Source of the DNA: Fulvia fulva
Lineage: Eukaryota > Ascomycota > Dothideomycetes > Mycosphaerellales > Mycosphaerellaceae
Direction of reading: 5' to 3'
DNA: 64,000 nucleotides
Assembly: GCF_020509005.1 (NCBI RefSeq)
Contig: NC_063019.1
Coordinates: 2,418,001 to 2,482,000, forward strand
Shown here: piece by piece, positions 20,001 to 29,469 of the stretch
How positions within the stretch are numbered: position 1 is the stretch's first letter
Layout of the letters: the number at the start of each line of letters is the position of its first letter
Program-made: the position numbers and the translations under genes
Notes under the pieces: generated by a model
Seen by the model: only the letters and a program-made list of their open reading frames with translations
The model's database searches: none
Told to the model about the DNA's origin: nothing

Positions 20001-20361
20001 TCGAGGCTGGCGGTTGCATGTATAGGTTGTGTATCCAGGTGCTACCCACGTGGAGGGAGGTAATATCGCCCCCGCCTTCTTCGTCTGCGTAGTACACTAC
20101 CTCCCAGTCGGATTCTAGTATGTCCTTGCTGACATAGAAGCACGTGCGGGGTCTGCCGTCGCCTCGTAGGCATGTCGTGTAGCCTGGTGACTTGCAGGTC
20201 GTTGGTCTCTTATGGTGCGGGTTAATCCATGGCTCCTGGATTGCAAGGACGTGGTGGACGCGCGGGTCCGCCTCGTGTAGGAAATGGTTCTGGACTATAT
20301 CCTTGCTATGGTTGACGTTATACTGGATGATGTTAAGCGTGTCGAGGCTAGTCATCGGCAT
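17044..20361 (-). CDS. LINE B ORF2: endonuclease and reverse transcriptase
   Basis: A protein of about 1105 residues that nicks target DNA and copies its RNA there. I take the ATG at 20361, which overlaps the end of ORF1 by 14 nt; a longer reading uses a TTG. The N-terminal APE-like endonuclease has IQYNVNHSKD, QEPWINP, VVGDFNIHHPSW and SSDHMPV. The RT has KAPGPDGIPN, YRPIALLNTLGK, LLSLDISGAFDYVSH, TGIPQGSTLAPILF and the catalytic ASGFVDDTNILAW. Near the C-terminus SCPCGYRSQNVRHALLVC forms a Cys/His zinc cluster. No RNase H domain is evident. There is no internal stop. Confidence 0.92.
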   Translation of the reverse strand: MPMTSLDTLNIIQYNVNHSKDIVQNHFLHEADPRVHHVLAIQEPWINPHHKRPTTCKSPGYTTCLRGDGRPRTCFYVSKDILESDWEVVYYADEEGGGDITSLHVGSTWIHNLYMQPPASRSSRDLGVCRHLDSALKRQGCHIVVGDFNIHHPSWESLMQPHPIADEVLDLMASNAIALNTPKDLGTWKRGGLQGTIDLSWISDSHYHTVTYCGIEHELEASSDHMPVRTSIATQIQRTPARTPKPNWGKAHWANIQAYLDDSKRLVQIAQQQYNSKDEIDEAVQGLTDEIRKATSLHVPLAQPTTWSKPYWTPECTAVVREARRARRVWTSSHSEEAWNVYREACQQKKAIIRREKAVGWRATVEEIAGKPERMWKLAKWARQDPTQGPSFSIPALQSPSGPVSDPEAKARLLASKFFPPPVEADLSDINSSTPLAPSIAVQQEVSEGEVTAVLRKLPAKKAPGPDGIPNELLKKCRDQLAPAVAAIFNACLQTGYHPIAFKQSTTVVLRKPQKEDYTQVKSYRPIALLNTLGKALEKLVATRLSEAAEEHSLLPDTQMGARPQRSTLSAMELITSQVKAIWYKNRDKVASLLSLDISGAFDYVSHPRLLYILRSKGLPEWLVNFVRSYLQNRSTSILVGQYRSPFQAVHTGIPQGSTLAPILFLFFMATLLPALESQNTAASGFVDDTNILAWSSSTEENCRLLEEKHKICEDWARRHGARFAPEKYNLIHFTRRPRFHNMQASIQIQGHTTNPANQLRILGLWVDPALRWRKHVQAILRKAEQNMASCQRLTASTWGADFRQSRLLYTAIVRPVLTYGSQVWSLGERACPSKGLVAPLAKIQNQCLRKVTGAYKSTPTRMLEHETAIPPIDLYIQGLRTSYLGKSAQYPVQKVIASAVARARESVPAHKGIRPGNEPNYRARDEQLATQWEGEKSFVEQLWKERWNNQVVGHSGRPQPAGQPKEWSATKSAVKHPPKLIHYRLTRAQSSIATQLRSEHIGLQGYLSWRKVPGYTNTSCPCGYRSQNVRHALLVCPRWSLGRGEWMAKARNRTIGALLNNAEDLRRITNWILEKGWLEQYRLVGAVQEERTRRSATRPARSGG

Positions 20362-21487
20362 CGACAATCATTTCCTCTGTATCGTCCTGTGTCCTACTGC
20401 CCTGTGCGTCCTGGTCTACGCCTATCGGCTGTGTACTAAAGGGGAGCCGGGCCTGGTTAGATTCCCTCGCCGCAGCTAGCAGAGCACGTGGCCTCCCGTA
20501 CGCCCTAGGCTGCGCATCCTTTACATCGTTCTCGGCCCTAGGGCGCTTGTGCCCGACCGCCGCTAGTTGGTTCCGGTGTGGGCTAGCCTCACGGTCGCCG
20601 TAGAATCTTGGGGCGACGGTTCTGTTTGTGATTGCCTTGTTTTTCGCTAGTTTCCGCTGTGGGCATTCCGCACTATACGATGGGTGGTGCCCCGGACAGT
20701 TCGCGCACCGTCTCGTAGTCGATGTACAGTCCCTAGACATATGGTCTCCTGCACAGTTCGAGCAGGCCTGCTTGTTTGTGCACGTGTAGGTTTGGTGTCC
20801 ATACTGTTGGCATTTGAAGCATTGGAGGACACGAAAGGATGAGGAGTGCTTTTCTACTGTCTTGAGGCTGTATTGCCAGACCAGGCCTTGTTCTATCGCT
20901 AGATCCGCCGCTTTCGCGTCTTGTAGCCATACTATTAGCGCCGAGGCCTTCTTGCCTTCTGGCCATTTCCTATGGAGCCAAGTCGCCTTCTGGATTGGAG
21001 AGTTAAGAGTGACCGGGTTGTCCTCTTGGAGAGCGCGTAGGTGACCCTGGTTGGTTGGGTCAAACTCCTTAGGCATGTCGTGGACTAGGATCGTGAATTG
21101 TTTCGTTGAGACCTTCGCTGATGCCGCAACCTTAGATGCCCACTGTGGCTGTGCCTCTAGGTGCCTCCTAGCAGTAGCAGAGCTAGTATAGATCTGTAGA
21201 GTGCCGTTAGACTGTTGGTTCACTGCGACCACCCCTGGTTGGTTAATTCGTTGGGCGAGCTCCTTGTTCGATAGCTTCGCAACTTCGGCCTGGTCTTCCT
21301 TTGCTGCAATGCGGATCGTAACTGCATCGTGCGTTAGGCGGGGGCCTGGTATCGATGCCGCGACCGATGCCCAGCTATGGGGGTGTTGATTCCGGGTGGC
21401 CTTGCTAATCGCCTGGGACGTCGTCCTCATTTCTTGTTGCCCTCGGTGATACGACAGTACAAGCGCCGTGCGTAGCTGAGTGATCAT
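20348..21487 (-). CDS. LINE B ORF1: Gag-like RNA-binding protein
   Basis: A 379-residue protein from the ATG at 21485-21487. Its C-terminal half carries three consecutive CCHC knuckles from residue 223 (CFKCQQYGHQTYTC, CSNCAGDHMSRDC, CANCPGHHPSYSAEC), the usual set in Tad-clade ORF1 proteins that coat the element RNA. The N-terminal half has no motif I recognise. The stop TAG (20348-20350) lies just downstream of the ORF2 ATG, so ORF2 is probably made by reinitiation. Confidence 0.9.
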   Translation of the reverse strand: MITQLRTALVLSYHRGQQEMRTTSQAISKATRNQHPHSWASVAASIPGPRLTHDAVTIRIAAKEDQAEVAKLSNKELAQRINQPGVVAVNQQSNGTLQIYTSSATARRHLEAQPQWASKVAASAKVSTKQFTILVHDMPKEFDPTNQGHLRALQEDNPVTLNSPIQKATWLHRKWPEGKKASALIVWLQDAKAADLAIEQGLVWQYSLKTVEKHSSSFRVLQCFKCQQYGHQTYTCTNKQACSNCAGDHMSRDCTSTTRRCANCPGHHPSYSAECPQRKLAKNKAITNRTVAPRFYGDREASPHRNQLAAVGHKRPRAENDVKDAQPRAYGRPRALLAAARESNQARLPFSTQPIGVDQDAQGSRTQDDTEEMIVDADD

Positions 21488-21856
21488 TACCTGTAGAGAC
21501 CGGTAAGGGAGCTAATCGTTAGTTTCCATGCTTTTTGCGTCCTCTATAAGTTGCTGCCAGTTGTCTTGGGGGGGCTTCGCCTGTAGGGCCGTAGGCGCCG
21601 TTAGTACCGTAGCCTGGGCTGCCATTGCCTAGGAGTTGCCTAATGTAGCTAGGCACCTCCGCGGCGTTTGGAGCTGAAGAAACAGGGTGAAGAGAGCTTC
21701 AAGCTGTCCAGATTGAATGGGGTAGAACTCCCTCAGTCCTAGGGGCAGTGGCCTGCTTTTTATATCGTTGGAATGGCCTTGATAAGAGCTTTCGAATGTG
21801 TCGTGTTTTGGCGCAGAGATCGATGATTCCCTACTTGTTTATATCTGTCGTTTATC
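21488..21856 (-). other. LINE B 5' UTR
   Basis: A noncoding leader of about 370 bp between the 5' end next to the TSD and the ORF1 ATG. It probably contains the internal promoter, but I see no motif that proves it. Confidence 0.5.
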
Positions 21857-21870
21857 CGTCGAGCTATATA

Positions 21871-22923
21871 TATATATATATAGATAAGAGGTGTAATAAA
21901 GTAGAGTACTAGAGTATTAATAGTACTTAGATATAGCTAGTAACAATTATAAGGCTAGACATTGCTTTTGCCCTAGGAAGGATGAGCTTATTTATAAGTG
22001 ACCTATCTACCTACTATATAAAGGCTTTAAAGAAGATCACTAGGTACCTAAGATTATGCTCTAATCTAGGACTTTAGTTCTTAAAGTCTAGAAAAGGACA
22101 CCTTATTAGATACTATAATTTTAATCATATAATAGACAAAGTAGACAGAGTCTCAATCCTTAGGTATGTCTTCTTCCTCTATAGGGCACCAGTTTCTTAG
22201 ATAAGTAAGAAGCAAAAGTCTGTAGTAACATCTATAATAGAGGCTGAATATATAGCTATAAATATATATACAAAGTAGTCCTAAGTCCTAGCTTCACTAC
22301 TAAGACAAATGGATTGTCTAGAGTTAGTAGGAGACTGTTCCTATTAACTAAGAATTACTAGAAACTAGGAGACTGTATCAAACTTAAGACTAGTCCAATT
22401 AAGAGGTGACAATCAAGCTGCCCTCACCCTAGTAAAAGATGTATATGTTTATAACAAGTCGAAGCACATTAACATTGCCTATAACGCTATTAGGAAACTT
22501 TAGTAGAGGAGACTTATTACTGTTTAGTATACCCTAACCTCTAAGATAGTTATAGACGAGTTTATAAAACCAGAGACTAGACTATACTTCTAGAGGTTTA
22601 TAAGCTAGCTTAACCTGTTATAGAAAGGTCTAAGTACTATTAATAGGAAGTTAGTAGACTATAACCTCCTATACGAGATAAGTAGGAGTATTAAGATATA
22701 GCATCTTAAAGGGAGTCAATAATTAGGAAGTGATCTAGTAGCCTAAGGTATCTATAATGACTTAGCTTATAGGAAGATACCTTCTCTCCCCTTTAGCTTA
22801 GATAGACATCTAATATAATTAACACATTAGTTCCTTATAGATTGCTTTATACTCGTGCTATTAGTTAGTTAAAGATTAATCTCTTACTCTACTCCGCTAC
22901 TATCTACTCGTACCTATTTAATA
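21871..22923 (+). pseudogene. Copia-3: 3' end of a RIP-mutated Ty1/copia element
   Basis: From 21950 the plus strand reads as the RT/RNase H end of a copia Pol with frequent stops: LDIAFALGRMS, YYIKALKKITRYLR, KVDRVSILRYVFFLY, ISKKQKSVVTSIIEAEY, RGDNQAALTLVKD, KSKHINIAYNAIRKL. This order (tether, RNase H DSD-equivalent, ADGLTKP-equivalent) is diagnostic. The 5' part is missing. The 3' LTR is at 22689-22923. Confidence 0.85.
22689..22923 (+). repeat. Copia-3 3' LTR (235 bp)
   Basis: Starts TATTAAGATATAG (RIP-mutated from TGTT...) and ends CTCGTACCTATTTAATA, the RIP form of the copia-1 LTR end CTCGTACCTGTTTAACA. It has the same family ends as copia-1 and the solo LTR at 60726-60959. Confidence 0.75.
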
Positions 22924-23318
22924 TAGTCGGCTAATACTTTTGCCGTACCCCGGGGCGTAGTCTAGGCAATCCCTTCGTGGTCTACGATTAGAGGGAAGTA
23001 AGGGGTTTGTTACTCTTTAGGTAGTCGTACCTATTTAGCTAGTCTCTATATCTATTCCGGGTTTTCTATAACGAGCCCGATCGTCGCTCTCTAGTCCTAT
23101 AGCTTATCGCGTTATATCTATACCTTCTTCTCTTATATCGCGCGATAGTATTACTCCTACGTCTCTTAGGTATACTCCTTCGTCTACTGTCGCCTTGCCC
23201 TTCTAGCCTCCTTTACCTTCGTAGAGTATTTCGGGGTCTAGAAGGCCTTCTACTACGTTAAGGGCCGGAGTAACGGCGTATATCATTCCGCTACTTGCTA
23301 TATAACCGAGGTATAAGG
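22924..23318 (-). pseudogene. RIP-mutated LINE A fragment (copy A#3)
   Basis: The reverse complement matches LINE A at about 31.68-32.07 kb, the ORF2 part between endonuclease and RT, including the run that codes for EARRARRQWTKEHTQ in the preserved copy. Both ends are cut by copia insertions, so this is among the oldest layers in the window. Confidence 0.75.
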
Positions 23319-23525
23319 TATTACGTTAGAAGTGTAGGAAGTTATTATACGGGGTTATATAGGGTGTTTTAAAAGTAGGTTATGTATTGTATATGTCTAT
23401 CTAGAATAGACAAGTGTTGCTCTTAAAGAGGCTATAGGTAACTAATTAGTCACCTAATTCTTAGCGTACGTAGCCTTAAGTTTTGATAATAGGATGTTGC
23501 CTATATATACGCTTAGATCGCGACA
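23319..23525 (-). repeat. Copia-2 3' LTR
   Basis: 207 bp, nearly identical to 49924-50130 apart from transitions. On the element strand a polypurine tract (GGGGG, complement of 23528-23532) precedes it, so this is the 3' LTR. Confidence 0.8.
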
Positions 23526-23811
23526 CACCCCCTTAGCTTGTACGCTAGAGTAAATGAGCTGATTCCTATATAATCGCGTACACCCTATCATAACCACCCC
23601 CCTACCTATAGTAGTAACGTTAGGCCCTCGGTATTGCTACTACTATAGTAAGGGTAAGTCAGCTGTTTTAAGTAAAGTAAGCTAAGGTGATAGGGGTGTT
23701 TCTCGCCCTTACGCTATTAGCTAATAGGAGTCTAAGAAACACCTATTAATAATAGTACTAGGGCCGTACCGGTAAATAGTAGATACTTTGCTCTAGCTTT
23801 GTTATCGTCTA
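23526..23811 (-). other. Copia-2 3' untranslated region
   Basis: About 280 bp of RIP-mutated sequence between the pol end and the 3' LTR; no coding signal seen. It ends with GTCTA (23807-23811), the left duplication of copia-1. Confidence 0.5.
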
Positions 23812-24029
23812 TGTTAAACAGGTACGAGTTGCGCAGCAGTGGAAGACGGCGGATCACACCAAAGACGAAGAAGGACCTAATGGGATAGCGTGTATCTACA
23901 TACAGTATCGCCGGTGTTGGTGTAGGTGTTTCAGGAGGGACAGCTGTACTCAGGACTTGACTAGCAAGCCCTGATTACTAATCCCCCTAAGCACTCAATG
24001 TTGACCCTATGACCTGCATATTCTCAACA
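23812..24029 (-). repeat. Copia-1 3' LTR (218 bp)
   Basis: On the plus strand it runs TGTTAAACAGG...ATTCTCAACA and matches 28273-28490 with about two mismatches. Confidence 0.9.
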
Positions 24030-24059
24030 CTCCCACTCAGGTCAGAAGGTCTCAAACAA

Positions 24060-26880
24060 TCCCTTATACAAGCTAGAGCTGCCTCACAAAGTTTTGAAAC
24101 TGCTGGCCATTGAGGGGCTTAGTCAGCCCATCAGCAACTATGTCCTTTGTGTGGCAGTAATCCACTGCAATCTTCTTTTGCCACTAGAGATTCCTGACAT
24201 AGTAGTATGCCACATCAATATGCTTTGACCTGTCATGGACATGGGCATTTTTGACAAAGGTCAAAGCTGCTTGGTTGTCACCCATAAGCTTCACGGGTCT
24301 CAGCTCATCAACAGTACTGCTTGCCTTCATCCTAGGTTGGAATGAACACTCTCCAACCAGGTCAGGACACCTCATCTCTCTAAGGACTGCAGCAAGAAAC
24401 TGTGACTACTTAGCTGCTGCATTCATGGCCATGAACTCAGCCTCCATTGTTGATGTGGCAACAGACTTCTGCTTCCTACTCATCCAGGACACAGGTGATC
24501 CACAAAGGAACCACACATGTCCAAGGATTGAGACTCTGTCTGCCTTGTCTATGGCATAATCAGAATCTGAGTATCCCTGGAGAATACCTCCTCCTCTTCT
24601 GTACATCAAGCCCAGGTCTGGGTATGATCTCAGATATCTGGAGAGTTTCTTCAAGGCTCTAAGATGTTGCTTTGAAGGGTCAGCAACATATGAGCTGATT
24701 CTTCCAAGGGGGAAAGCAAGGTCTGGCCTTGTCATTGTCATTGGCCACATCCAGGTACCATTGCAACTCTGGTACTCCTGTTTGTTGCACCTCTCATCCA
24801 TAGTAGCTGAAGGTCTCAGATCCTCATAGCTGTCCATAGGTGAGAGTGTGGGTGTGGCCTTCTCTGGAGAGATGCCTATCTTGGGACCTGTTTCTTGTAA
24901 TCCTCATTCCAAGGATCTTCTCAGGTTCCCCAAGATCTTTGATCTTGAACACTCTTCTAAATTCAGCCTTGAACCACTGAACATCTGACAGCTTTGGAGC
25001 TGCAATGGGGATGTCATCCACATAGGTGAGGACCATGATGTCTCTTCCTCTGTGGATGAGTAGGCATGGATCCACCTGGGACTAGGTGGATCCAATCTGT
25101 TCTAGCTTGGCAACACAGAGCTTGTTCTAATCTCTAGCTGCTTGCTTCAGTCCATACAGGCTTCTAAGGACCTTGAAGACCATATTTGGTGGAATTTCGA
25201 CACCTGGGGGTGGGATCATGTAGATGTCTTCAAGAAGGCTGCTTTCGGTGAAAGCATTGTTCACATCCACCTGGTGCATCTCAAGATCTCTCTCACATAC
25301 TACAGCCATGAAGACCCTAAGGGTATCATGCCTAACAGTAGGTGCAAAGGTCTTTTCAAAGTCAACACCATATTTCTGTGAAAACCCTCTTACAACCAGT
25401 CTTGCCTTGAACTCTTCAATGGCTCCACTGATCATTCTTTTCACATCAAAAACCCACTTAGATGTAACCAGGTTTGCACCCCTTGGTAGTACAACTGGAT
25501 CCAAGGTGTTGTTGCTTCCTAAGGCAATAAGTTCTTTCTGGATTGCCTCTTTCCACATATGTCCCCAATTGGGGTCTCCCACTGCCTCCTTATAGGACTT
25601 TGGGATTGGCACTTCCTGCCGGTAGGCTATGGCCTGCCTAACAGCAGCAAATGCATATCCCTCCACATCATTCAGGATTTCCTCAACCCAGCTCATAGTT
25701 GGATCAAGATGAAACATCTGAGCAATCAATGCCCTATGATGCTTGGCTTCATGCTCAGCAGAGCCATCATCTTCATCCCCCCTTGACCTCTTGTTGCCTG
25801 CAAGCTGAGGTGGCTGTTGAGGTTGATCCTCCTGAACAAGTTCCTCTTCCTTTTCTTTTCTTGGAGTCCCCTCTACTCCAATCTTCTGGTACTCTCTAAT
25901 GTCTTTTGGAGGTTGGGGAAGTTGCACAAACACTGTTTTAGCAAGGAAAGAATTTCCCTTGCACCATCACTACGGATTGCAGATAGAAAACACCTTGAGC
26001 TGTTCTCTACCTGAACCTTCCATTCCTTTAGAGCTGTAGGAGCATCACTCCTAGCCTTCAAAGGGACTACCCACTTCTTCCTCAAGAAGTTGTCTACAAT
26101 CTCAAGCCAGTACTTGAAGCCAAGTCTTGAGACTGCACCTTGAAAAGGCCCACAGATGTCAATAGAGATGAGGGCCAGCCTCTCTCCTTTCCTCTCTGTG
26201 GCAGGTCCTTTGAACTTCCTCATGTCTGCAAGGGAGCAGACCTTGCAGTTCTGGTGTTCAGAAGGAACAGGAATGGGATCTTTCTTGTCAGTGACTCTAT
26301 GCAGGTTTCTTAGCAGTCCCTTGCTAAGGTGTGCACATCTTCTATGCTATAGCTCCCACTGGTCCTGGGACTCAGTGGCAGTCATAGCCTGTTCCAATTC
26401 ACACTCAAAATGTGTACCTAACTTGGACAGATCCAAGTCATGCTCCTATAGAGAGGCATATGCTTGAGGCATAGCTTCAAGCTGCTCTGAAACACTTTGA
26501 ATGAATGGAACACCCCCTCTCAGCTTTGTCTGGACAACAGGTTTTCCAGGAAGGGATTTGAGGGTGAAACTGGGCGGTTGGACAGCAAACTGTTGGCTGA
26601 ACTGATTCCAAGAGACAAGGCTAACTCCAAGGCCAGGAACAAACAAAACATTCTTCAAGACAATCTGCTTCCCAGAAGGACCACCCATCACTGCACTCCC
26701 CTCATGTGTGGCATGTAGGTAGCCACCCCCAACCTTGATCCACTTCCTCTTCTGAAGAGGTTTCAGGGTCCTGAAAAGTGAATCCTGGTCAGTCATATGG
26801 GATGAAGCACAAGAGTCAAGCAACCACTCTGAGGAGGGGTACTTGCTTTTGGCTTCCACAGTTGAATGGGCAACCTCATC
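24060..26880 (-). pseudogene. pol: Copia-1 Pol: PR, partial IN, RT, RNase H
   Basis: Protease region starts near 26859 with WLLDSCASSHMT, where the usual D-S/T-G is DSC. The integrase zinc region reads HRRCAHLSKGLLRNL and the core SIDICGPF and IRSDGAREI, but the sequence then jumps to a linker, so the third catalytic residue and the rest of integrase are deleted near 25920. The RT follows: SYKEAVGDPNWGHMWKEAIQ, FKARLVVRGFSQKYGVDFEKT, YVDDIPIAAP near 25020, then RNase H with GYSDSDYA, VATSTMEAEFMAMN, GDNQAALTFVKNAHV and KDIVADGLTKP. TAG stops interrupt at 26446, 25127 and 24404 among others, and a frame change lies near 24840. It is not functional. Confidence 0.88.
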
Positions 26881-26905
26881 AACTTCATCATCCTCTGATG
26901 GTGTC

Positions 26906-27777
26906 TCAGGGTCTGATAAGTCTTCCTGGGTTGCACAGGCTCTTCCTTGTAAGGTCCTTCATCACCACTAGGATGTCCCTCAGGCTTGGGGATGGGGACC
27001 TCGTTCTCGGTGGTGATGATTGTCTCTTTGCAACAGAGGTGTTTCCTCTGTTGAGCTTGTCCTTCCTGACAGCATGCTTGGCTCCAGAGAGGTGTGGGCA
27101 ATCCTTGATCACATGATCACCATCACAGAGATGGCAGGTGATCTTGCCCTGGAAACCTCTTCCTACAAACATTGCTGTTTCCTTGGATGCAACTTCCAGC
27201 CTGGATTCATGTGACTCAAGCAGTTGTAGACAATCTTCATATGACAGTCCTGGCTAGGCCAGGATAGTGTTCTTGGTCCCAAGATACACCTCAGGCAGGG
27301 CTTGAAGCAGATGCTTCAGCTTCCTTGTAGGCTCTCTGTAGTGAGCCTCTGCTGGGTCAACTTCAGCAATCCTTCTTACAAGATTGCCAAGGTGGACCCA
27401 GGCCTGTCTGATGGTCATGCCATCTATCATTCTGAAGTTGATCAATTCTTGAACAACTGTCATTGCATATGCAGCATGAACCTTGCTGTACTTTGCCCTC
27501 ATCTTGAGCCAGATCTCTCCAGCTTGTCTCATCTATTTGCTTTCCTCCAAACTGGACTGTATCTTGACTCTTCAAGTCCAGGTAAGGGATCTGATGACTC
27601 AGATGGTGTTGAGGAGCTGGGTGTGCTTGATAATAGATGGCCTCCATCTACAACCCAAAGCACATCTTGAGCTTCAAGATGGTCTTGTATCAATGAGAAC
27701 CATGTCCTCTAGTTGTCCTTGGTTAGGATAGGTGCTGCTCTCCTCCTACCAAGGGTGCTGTGTCCGGTTTCCTCCAT
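26906..27777 (-). pseudogene. gag: Copia-1 Gag
   Basis: A Gag frame from the ATG at 27775-27777, with an N-terminus reading APILTKDN-stop-RTWFSLIQDH; the stop is TAG where Trp is expected. The helical region AGEIWLKMRAKYSKVHAA lies near 27500 in a different frame, so a frameshift lies between. A further TAG is at 27254-27256. A variant knuckle CHLCDGDHVIKDC (CX2CX3HX4C) is near 27130. A second frame change separates it from the protease. Confidence 0.8.
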
Positions 27778-28260
27778 GCTTTTATATATAGGACAGGATG
27801 GCTGCCTACAGAAGAAAGGTATTCGTTCGTACGCGATCGGATCGATAGGAGGTGAACCGAACGCGAGGTTGATAGTGGAGAGAATGGCTGTCCACAAGAA
27901 AGCGAGGAAAGTCGGTCGTAAGGATCGTGTTTCTGAGACACTGTCTGTAGCTCTCTCAGGGGAGGGTGTTCTGAGACACTACGGCTCTCTCAGACGGAAC
28001 AGTTAGTCGATGCGAACGCGATGTCCGGAGAGCGACTCTTCTCAGTAAGCTCGCCCACTTGTCTGAGGTATTGGCACAGGCTCCCTGACTCGGAGTCTGA
28101 CAGTGCCTCACTAGGCTCTTTCACGTCTTATATGCACCTACAGCGCGGCTGTAGCTTCCTGTGCAATGCGGGTGCGGCCTCCAGTCTGCCTTCCTTTTGT
28201 TCTGAAGAGGAATAACTCCAATACGACTTTGTCGAGGGTGAAACACCGAGTTGCTAACCC

Positions 28261-28272
28261 GGGCTCATAACC
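28261..28272 (-). other. Copia-1 primer binding site (half-tRNA Met type)
   Basis: Immediately inside the 5' LTR the element strand reads GGTTATGAGCCC, the complement of a methionine tRNA anticodon stem-loop (GGGCTCATAACC). Drosophila copia uses an internally cleaved initiator tRNA-Met in the same way. Copia-2 has the RIP-mutated equivalent at 49911-49923. Confidence 0.65.
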
Positions 28273-28490
28273 TGTTAAACAGGTACGAGTTGCGCAGCAG
28301 TGGAAGACGGCGGATCACACAAAAGACGAAGAAGGACCCAATGGGATAGCGTGTATCTACATACAGTATCGCCGGTGTTGGTGTAGGTGTTTCAGGAGGG
28401 ACAGCTGTACTCAGGACTTGACTAGCAAGCCCTGATTACTAATCCCCCTAAGCACTCAATGTTGACCCTATGACCTGCATATTCTCAACA
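28273..28490 (-). repeat. Copia-1 5' LTR (218 bp)
   Basis: Same ends as 23812-24029; followed by GTCTA, the right duplication. Confidence 0.9.
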
Positions 28491-28495
28491 GTCTA

Positions 28496-29209
28496 TAGTA
28501 TTAGTAGCTACTAGTGGCCGTGTTTTGCGCCTACTAGCGGTTCTAGAGAGGTGTCCGTAAAGATAAAGCCGTTCGGTGTTCGTTTCGAGATAAGGTAAGG
28601 CCGCTACTACGGGCTTCTTAGGCGTCTATTAGCCCGTTACCTCCTAATACGGCTATAGAGGGCACTAAGGTGCGTAGGTCTACGCCTTCCTTAGCTATAT
28701 TAAGTAGCTTGACAAAGTGCTTATACTTCTATAGTAGAAGTAGCTTAGTCAGCCCGTCTATAGGCATGTCGTTAGTACTAAGATACTTGATCTTAATGTC
28801 TCCGCGCTAGTCTCGCTATCGGAGCTAGTAGTAGTAGATGTTAACGTAGCGTAGCTTCGTATTAAGCTTTTGCCCTTATTAGTTAACAAGGAGGATAGTC
28901 TACGTGTTATTATAGTATAAGTAGGTACGCTAGATAAACTGAAGGTATATCTTAGCGAAGACTCGTTCCTACTATATAAGCTCTAAGGCGGCTTACGAAA
29001 GCCCGAGTAGCTTAGCCTCTATTAAGGACTTAGTAATAGTAATTTGTTTAGATACCTTATAATCTACTAGTCTACCGAATAGCATAAAGACCTAGCTATT
29101 TGAGCTAGTCCTGTCATTATTTATGCCGTAGGACGCGTCCGATGCTCTAAAGAACTCGTAGTTACTACCGAGGTACTCTAGTTAGCTATAAAGGCTAGTG
29201 ATGTGTTTA
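28496..29209 (-). pseudogene. Copia-2 RNase H region (RIP-mutated)
   Basis: The complement reads through stops as a copia RNase H end: NTKLRYVNIYY, GDIKIKYLSTNDMPIDGLTK and KHFVKLLNIAKEGVDLRTL. The ...MPIDGLTK... box corresponds to the conserved (M/I)xADGLTK. It continues at 35505 across the LINE insertions, whose duplication begins at 29210. Confidence 0.82.
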
Positions 29210-29469
29210 CTAGCGCTATATATAGATAGAGTTGAGGGAGAGCACTCTTTCGGGTACTAGGACGAGGACCATTCAATCGATAGCCCTTATCAAGACGAGC
29301 AATCTACTCAAGCAGTAGCGACCCGCCTGCGCTGGCGGCGGCGCAATTGTGATACAAAAAAAAACCCCCAAAACCGAGGTCCCCTTCCCCTGAAGGCAGA
29401 CCCTAGAATTGCGGAGTTGCGGAGGACAACTGCCCAATTAGGAAGCGCGACCCCGAACAACAGCGAAGG

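Larger units (their letters stand above)
16866..21856 (-). mobile_element. LINE B: full-length Tad-like non-LTR retrotransposon
   Basis: A 4991-bp element with a 14-bp duplication CGTCGAGCTATATA at 16852-16865 and 21857-21870. ORF1 and ORF2 are both open. The 5' UTR is about 370 bp (21488-21856) and the 3' UTR about 180 bp (16866-17043), ending in an ATCT repeat tail. CpA and TpG are abundant, so RIP has hardly touched it. It may be competent. Confidence 0.92.
23812..28490 (-). mobile_element. Copia-1: defective Ty1/copia element
   Basis: A 4679-bp element with 218-bp LTRs (about two differences seen) and the 5-bp duplication GTCTA at 23807-23811 and 28491-28495. Gag-pol is broken by TAG codons, several frame changes and a deletion in integrase. 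The leader between PBS and gag is about 495 bp (27778-28272) and shows no coding sequence. RIP is slight, so the insertion is young relative to copia-2. Confidence 0.9.

Noticed and set aside
28258..28275. Possible tRNA gene (GGGCTCATAACC)
   Set aside because: Only the anticodon arm is present and it abuts the LTR; it is a primer binding site, not a cloverleaf.
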